A DNA stretch of 64,000 bases from Antilocapra americana (lineage: Eukaryota > Chordata > Mammalia > Artiodactyla > Antilocapridae). This document shows, in pieces, positions 58,681 through 64,000 of this stretch; positions within the stretch are counted from its first letter, which is position 1; every line of letters starts with the position of its first letter. The DNA is taken from assembly GCA_007570785.1 (NCBI GenBank), contig ML664159.1, positions 3,389,951 to 3,453,950 of the forward strand, read 5' to 3'. The translations under genes were made by a program, and so were the position numbers. Below the pieces are notes generated by a model. That model had not been told where the DNA came from. It ran no database searches and worked only from the letters and a program-made list of their open reading frames with translations.

Positions 58681-60450
58681 TGTACTCATATACAATTTAA
58701 AAAATGAACTGCAATTAGAATGAGTGTTCCTCCTCAGTTTTCCCTCCCTTTCCCCATCCATAAATAATGCACTGTTTGAATTGTATATCATCATTCTCTT
58801 GCTTTTTAGAAATAGTTTTTAAACTCATGTTTTATATAAATATTTCACGTTTTTGAAATAATAATGAATAATGAAGTTTATATTCTTGTATGACAATATT
58901 TTTCACTTACCATTCTGTTCTTGTGATTCTTCCATGGAAACATAGCTGATTTACTATTAGCAGTTGCATAATATTCCAAAACTCTATGCTTTTGTCTCAC
59001 TTTATTTTTAATTTGTCTATGGGCTTCTGGCTTATTTCATTTTTGCTGTGATGGAAAGTCTGCTCTGGACATTCTTATAGATATCTCTTGGTACAAAAAT
59101 GCAAGTATTTCTCTTGGGTGTACACTTAGCTATGGGATTTTTAGGTTGTAAGACATGTGAACTTCCCACTGCACTGAAAAATGCTTACTTATTTTCCAAA
59201 ATAGTTGTCTTGATTTACATTATCATCTGCAGTGGATGAAAGTTCTTAGCACCACATCATTACCAACAGATAATATTGCTTGACTTTTTAATTGTCTCCA
59301 ATCAGGTGAGTGTGAAATTATGCCTCACTCAAGCTGGAAATTAAAATTCTTTGCTCACCAATGAGTTTGAGCATCTTTTAATACTTATTTGCCATTTATA
59401 GTTTTCTTTTGTGGAATGCTGTTCATGTCTTTTTTCTGTTTGGTTCTCTTTCTCTTAATGATTCATAGGAACTTTTTATGTGCTTTATTGATGAGTTCTT
59501 TTCCTGATATATGTAGTACAAATAGGTCCTCCCAGTTGGTGGTTTGAATCACTATTTTATGGCATTTTAAAATGGCTTTTGATATCTTGATTATCAGATA
59601 GTCAGAATTATAAACCTTAAACTTCCATGGCAGTGCAGTGATTAAGAATCTACCTGCCAGTGCAGAGGACATGGGTTTGATCCCTGGTCAGGGAAGATAC
59701 CATATGCTATGGAGCAACTAAGCCCACGTATCACAACTCCTAAAGCCCATGTGCCTAGAGCCCACACTTCACAAGAGAAGTCACTGTGTCAAGAAGCCCC
59801 ATGCACCACAACAGAGAGTAATTCCCACTTACCACAACTAGAGAAAGTTCTTGGGAAGCAAAGAAGATCCAGTACAGCCAAAATAAATAAAAGAAAAAGC
59901 TATAAATCTCTTTCTTTATGCATTGTGCTTTTTGTATCTTGTTAAAGAAATCCTTTTGTACACTGAGGTCATAGATACATTCCCTTTTACTGTTTCCTGA
60001 AAAGTTTTAAAGTTTCAATTTCATATTTAAGTTTTTAATCCACAAGGAATTGATTGTTGTGTGGGGTTGGTATGTAGGAATCTTTTACTTTTCCTCATAT
60101 AGTCAACAATAATCTGGTGCCATTTACTTAGGAGTTTACCCTCTCTTCAGTGACCAGCACTGCCATCTCCACCTATATCATTTCCTCTTAGGGAATGCTC
60201 TGTTTCTGAATGCTGTGTTTTCTTCATTTAATATATAGCCTATGTTTGCACTAATACATTGTCCTAATTGCCACATTTGGTAGAGTAAGTTGCTCCATCT
60301 TCTTTCGCAAAATTATTCTAGCTATTCTCAGCCCTTTGATTTCCATGTAAACCTCAGAATTAGATGGCAACTTCCATGTAAAATTCCATCTAAGTTTTGA
60401 AACTATCAGCACAGTCAAGGTCAAGGTAAGAGACACATCCATCACCCCCC
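58681..60450 (-). mobile_element. Old L1 (L1M-type), antisense, with CHR insertion
   Basis: Long reverse-complement old L1, from 3' UTR-like sequence to the ORF2 C-terminal region. It is interrupted by the CHR SINE at 59618-59900 and then resumes (for example ccacaaggaattgattgttg near 60040). No ORF. Confidence 0.55.
59618..59900 (+). mobile_element. CHR SINE (cetartiodactyl tRNA-Glu-derived)
   Basis: The head cagtgattaagaatctacc, body ggagcaactaagcccacg and tail caaaataaataaaag follow the CHR family found in ruminants, whales and hippos. It is diverged, so older than the Bov-tA copies. Confidence 0.85.
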
Positions 60451-61521
60451 AAAGTTTCCTTGTTTTACTTTGTTTTTGGTTTTGCTTTTTTTGGTAAGAA
60501 TACTTGACATGAGATCTCCTCTCTTAAAAAATTTTAAGTGCACAACACAGTGTTGTTAACTATAGGAACTGTGTGGTACAACACATCTCTCGAACTTGTT
60601 TATCTTGTATAACAAATTTTCCATCCATTGAACAACAACCCCACTCCCCTTGCCCCTGACCCTGGTAACCACCATTCTATTCTCTGCTTCTATGAGTTTG
60701 ACTATTATAGATACCTCACATAAAAGGAATCACATAGTATTGGTCTTTCTGTGACTGGCTTATTTCACTTAGTATAGTGTCCTTCGGGTCATTTATGGTG
60801 TCATATATGGCAGAATTTTCTAATTTTTTTTAAGGCTAAATGTTATCTCATTGTATGTATACATTGCACTTTCTTTATTTTTCAGTGACATTTAGATCGT
60901 TTTCATATCTTGGCTAATGTGAATAATGCTGTAGTGAGAATGGAAGTGCAGATATCTCTTTGTGATTATGATTTCAAAGGAATTGTTTGGTCCTATGCTC
61001 TGTTTTTAATTTCTGGAGGAAACTCCATGTTGTTTTCTATAGTGACTGCACCAATTGAGATCTCACAGATAATGAAGTAGCAATCCTTACAGGTAGTGAA
61101 AATTTTCATGGTGGTTTTGATTTGCATTTTCCTGATGGTTAGTGATGCTGAACATCTTTACATATTCCTGATGGCCCTTTGTATTTCTTTTTTGAAGAAA
61201 TGTCTATTCAAGGCCCCTGCTTTTTTATTCAGGGGTAGGGTTTGCTACTGAGTTGTTGGAATTTCTTGTGTATTTTGGATGCTAACTCCTTATCAGATAC
61301 ATGGTTTGCAAATATTTCTCTCATTTCATATGTTGTCTCTTATTTCTACTGATCGTTTGCTTTGCTGTGCAGAATGTTTTAGTTTGATATAGTCTCATTT
61401 ATTAACTTTTGCTTTTATTGCCTGTGCTTTTGGTATTGTAACCAAGAAATCATTGCTGAGACAAATGTTAAGAAGAGTCTCCCCTGTGTTTTCTTCTAGA
61501 AGTTTTATAGTTTCGGGTCTT
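60451..61521 (-). mobile_element. L1MA-like LINE, antisense
   Basis: Reverse-complement L1: 3' UTR wording ccctggtaaccaccattctat, then the tgtgaataatgctgtagtgag and catttcctga-type passages toward the ORF2 C-terminus. The BovB at 61522-61913 cuts it; L1 text resumes at 61914-62000. Confidence 0.65.
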
Positions 61522-61913
61522 AGAAAGCTGAGCACAAAATTGATGCTTTTGAACTGTGTTATTGAAGACTCTTGAGAGTCCCTTGGACTGCAAGGAGATC
61601 CAACCAGTCCATCCTAAAGGAGATCAGTCCTGGGTGTTCATTGGAAGGACTGATGTTAAAGCTGAAACTCCAGTACTTTGGCCACCTGATGAGAAGAGCT
61701 GACTCATTGGAAAAGACCCTGATGCTGGGAAAGACTGAGGTCAGGAGAAGAAGGGGACAACAGAGGATGAGATGGTTGGATGGCATCACCAACTCAAAGG
61801 ACATGGGTTTGGGTGGACTCTGGGAGTTGGTGATGGACAGGGAGGCCTTGCTTGCTGCGGTTCATGGGGTCACAAAGAGTCAGACATGACTGAGTGACTG
61901 AACTGAACTGAAC
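61522..61913 (+). mobile_element. BovB LINE 3' end
   Basis: About 390 bp of BovB including the C-terminal ORF part (a 105-codon frame at 61572-61889, with [14 protein letters not shown]) and the terminal gaactgaactgaac. Inserted in L1MA-like sequence with little visible target duplication. Confidence 0.93.
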
Positions 61914-62035
61914 TTACATTTCATTCTTTAATCTATTTTGAGTTGATTTTTGTATATAGTATAATACAAAGATTCCCTCATTTTATTTTTGTTGCTACTG
62001 TAAATAGTGGGAGTTTAAGCTGATAAAACTGTTTT

Positions 62036-62935
62036 TTAAAAATTTTATTTTATATTGGAGTATAGTTGATTAACAATGTTGTATTAGTTTCAGGTATACA
62101 GAAAAGTGATGCACTTATACATATATATGTATCTATTCTTTTTCAATATTTTTTCCCATTCAGGTTATTACAGAGTATTAAGCAGAATTCCCTGTGCTAT
62201 ACAGTAGGTTCTTGTTGATTATTTTAAATATAGAAGTATGTACATGTCAATCCCAAACTCCCAATCTATCGCTCCCCCTTCTTCCTTCCCCTAGTAACCA
62301 TAAGTTTGTTCTCTAACTCAGTGAGTCTGCTTTTATGAGTAAGTTCATTTGTATCACTTTTTTAAGATGGCACATATAAATGATATCACGTATTTGTATT
62401 TCCTCTGTCTGACTTACTTCGCTTAGTATGATAATCTCTAGGTTCATCCACGTTACTGCAAATGGCATTATTTCATTTTTTATGGCTGAGTAATATTCCA
62501 TTGTATACATGTACCACATCTTTATCTGTTCATCTGTCAGTGGGCATTTAGGTTGTTTCCATGTCTTGGCTATTATAAACAAAGCTGCAGTGAAAAATGG
62601 GGTGCAAGTATCCTTGTGAACCATGCTTTTCTCCAGATACATGCCCAGGATTGGGATTGCCAGATTATATGGTAGCTCTATTTTTAGTTTCTTAAGGAAC
62701 CTCCATACTATTCTTCATAGTGACTGTACCAATTTATATTTCCAGCAACAATGTAGGAGGGTTCCCTTTTCTCCAAACCCTCTCTAGCATTTGTCGCTTG
62801 TAGACTTTTTAATGATGGCCATTCTGACTGGTGTAAGGTGATATCTCAGAGTTTTGATTTGCATTTCTCTAATAATAAGCAATGTTGAGCATCTTGTCAT
62901 TTGGGTTTTGGCCATCAATAGGTATTCTTTTTCTT
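62036..62935 (-). mobile_element. Ruminant L1 3' end, antisense
   Basis: The A-rich 3' end (T-rich on plus) is at 62036. It is followed by the 3' UTR and about 110-170 C-terminal ORF2 codons in minus-strand frames (62313-62642 and 62784-62981). The 5' limit, near 62935, abuts the BovB. Confidence 0.8.
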
Positions 62936-62974
62936 GGTAAGAACCAACATTCTCCTGTCCATGGTGTTCACACA

Positions 62975-64000
62975 ACTGCACTCATCTCACATGCTAGCAA
63001 AATAATGCTCAAAATTCTCCAAGCCAGGCTTCAACAGTATGTGAACTCTGAATTTTCAGATGTTCAAGCTAGACTTAGAAAAGGCAGAGGAACCAGAGAT
63101 CAAGTTTAAAAAGCAAGGGAGTTCCAGAAAAACATCTACTTCTGCTTTATTGATTATGCCAAAACTTTAACTCTGTGGATAACAACAAAATGTGGAAAAT
63201 TCTTAGAGATGGGAATGTTAGACCATCTGACCTGTCTCCTGAGAAATCTGTATGCAGGTCAAGAAGCAAAAGCTAGAACTGGACATGGAACAACAGACTG
63301 GTTCCAAACGGGGAAAGGAGTATGTCAAGGCTGTATACTGTCACACTGCTTACTTGACTTACATGCAGAGTACATCGTTTGAAATGCTGGGCTGGATCAA
63401 TCACAAGCTGGAATCAAGATTGCTGGGAGAACTGTCAATAACCTCAGATAAGCAGATGACACCACATTTATGGCAGAAAGCAAAGAAGAACTAAAGAGCC
63501 TCTTGATGAAAGTGAAAGTGGAGAGTGAAAAAGTTGACTTAAAACCAACATTCAGAAAACTAATATTATGGCATCTGGTCCCTCACTTCATGACAAATAG
63601 ATGGGAAAACAATGGGAACAGTGACAGACTTTATTTTCTTGGTCTCCAAAATCACTGCAGATTGTGACTGCAGCCATGAAATTAAAAGATGCTTACTCCT
63701 TGGAAGAAAAGCTATGACCAACTTAGACAGCATATTAAAAAGCAGAGACATTATTTTGTCAACAAAAGTCTGTCTAGTCAAAGCTATGGTTTTTCCAGTA
63801 GTCATGTATGGATGTGAGAGTTGGATTATAAAGAAAGCTGAGCGTCAAAGAATTGATGCTTCAGAACTGTGAGGCTGGAGAAGAGTCTTGAGAGTCCCTT
63901 GGATTGCAAGGAGATCCAACCAGTCTATCCTAAACTAAATCAGTCCTGAAGATTCATTGGAAGTACTAATGATGAAGCTGAAACTTCAATACTTTGACTA
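62975..64000 (+). mobile_element. BovB (RTE) LINE, decayed, runs off the right edge
   Basis: This is the reverse-transcriptase part of a BovB ORF2 on plus. Recognisable pieces in order are S-H-A-S-K-I-M-L-K-I-L-Q-A-R-L, F-C-F-I-D-Y-A-K, G-H-G-T-T-D-W-F-Q, then A-D-D-T-T-F-M-A-E-S, and the C-terminal V-F-P-V-V-M-Y-G-C-E-S-W. Several stops and shifts are present. The aromatic residue before A-D-D is replaced by a stop codon, so the catalytic core is dead. The element continues beyond the window. Confidence 0.92.

Noticed and set aside
1..64000. CRISPR arrays, operons, rRNA or canonical tRNA genes
   Set aside because: None seen. Repeated units are dispersed SINE/LINE copies, and the tRNA-like segments are SINE heads without a full tRNA fold.
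33012..64000. PTX3, which lies within the VEPH1 locus in human
   Set aside because: I looked for its coding exons among the open frames and saw nothing that fits; it is probably outside this window.

Overview
The window is nuclear DNA of a ruminant, most likely a bovid. Many diagnostic elements are present: about twenty tRNA-headed Bov-tA SINEs, five BovB (RTE-type) LINE pieces, one cetartiodactyl CHR SINE, and young ruminant-type L1 copies. The species cannot be fixed from sequence alone. Repeats and decayed mobile DNA cover well over half of the 64 kb.

The one host gene I recognise is VEPH1 (ventricular zone expressed PH domain homologue 1, the vertebrate relative of Drosophila melted), on the minus strand. 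Its first coding exon is at 32727-32864, with 5' UTR to about 33011. Its second coding exon is at 544-759. Both have good splice signals and join in phase 0, so the left half of the window is mostly one ~32 kb intron and the right half is the 5' UTR intron or upstream flank. Candidate upstream non-coding exons (donors at 37383 and 44100) are guesses from splice signals and CpG content.

Layout. 0-1.4 kb: VEPH1 coding exon in unique intron. 1.4-9.2 kb: old antisense L1 fragments, split by a GC-rich ~2.2 kb processed retrocopy (2774-5000, minus) of an unidentified host mRNA and by SINEs. 10-12 kb: ERVL-type retroviral interior (RNase H to integrase), broken by an L1 3' end, a CA repeat and a SINE, then a MaLR-like LTR. 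13.7-17.9 kb: a young L1 cut at about the start of ORF2, with a 16-bp target duplication and an ~82-bp L1 tail nested inside it. 19-28.5 kb: a nested stack in which an old L1 is split by an L2, a BovB, a SINE, a twin-primed (5'-inverted) young L1 and an L1 3' end. 29-33 kb: mostly unique intron, then the VEPH1 first coding exon. 34-49 kb: SINE clusters, MIRs, L2 copies and unique sequence. 49-64 kb: antisense L1 layers with SINE, CHR and BovB insertions; a decayed BovB runs off the right edge.

Apart from VEPH1 exons and repeat-borne ORFs I see no convincing protein-coding gene. There is no CRISPR array, operon, canonical structural RNA gene or phage-like system, and I found no undescribed biological system. 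The points most worth checking are the retrocopy, the nested and inverted L1 events, and the possible VEPH1 5' exons and promoter.
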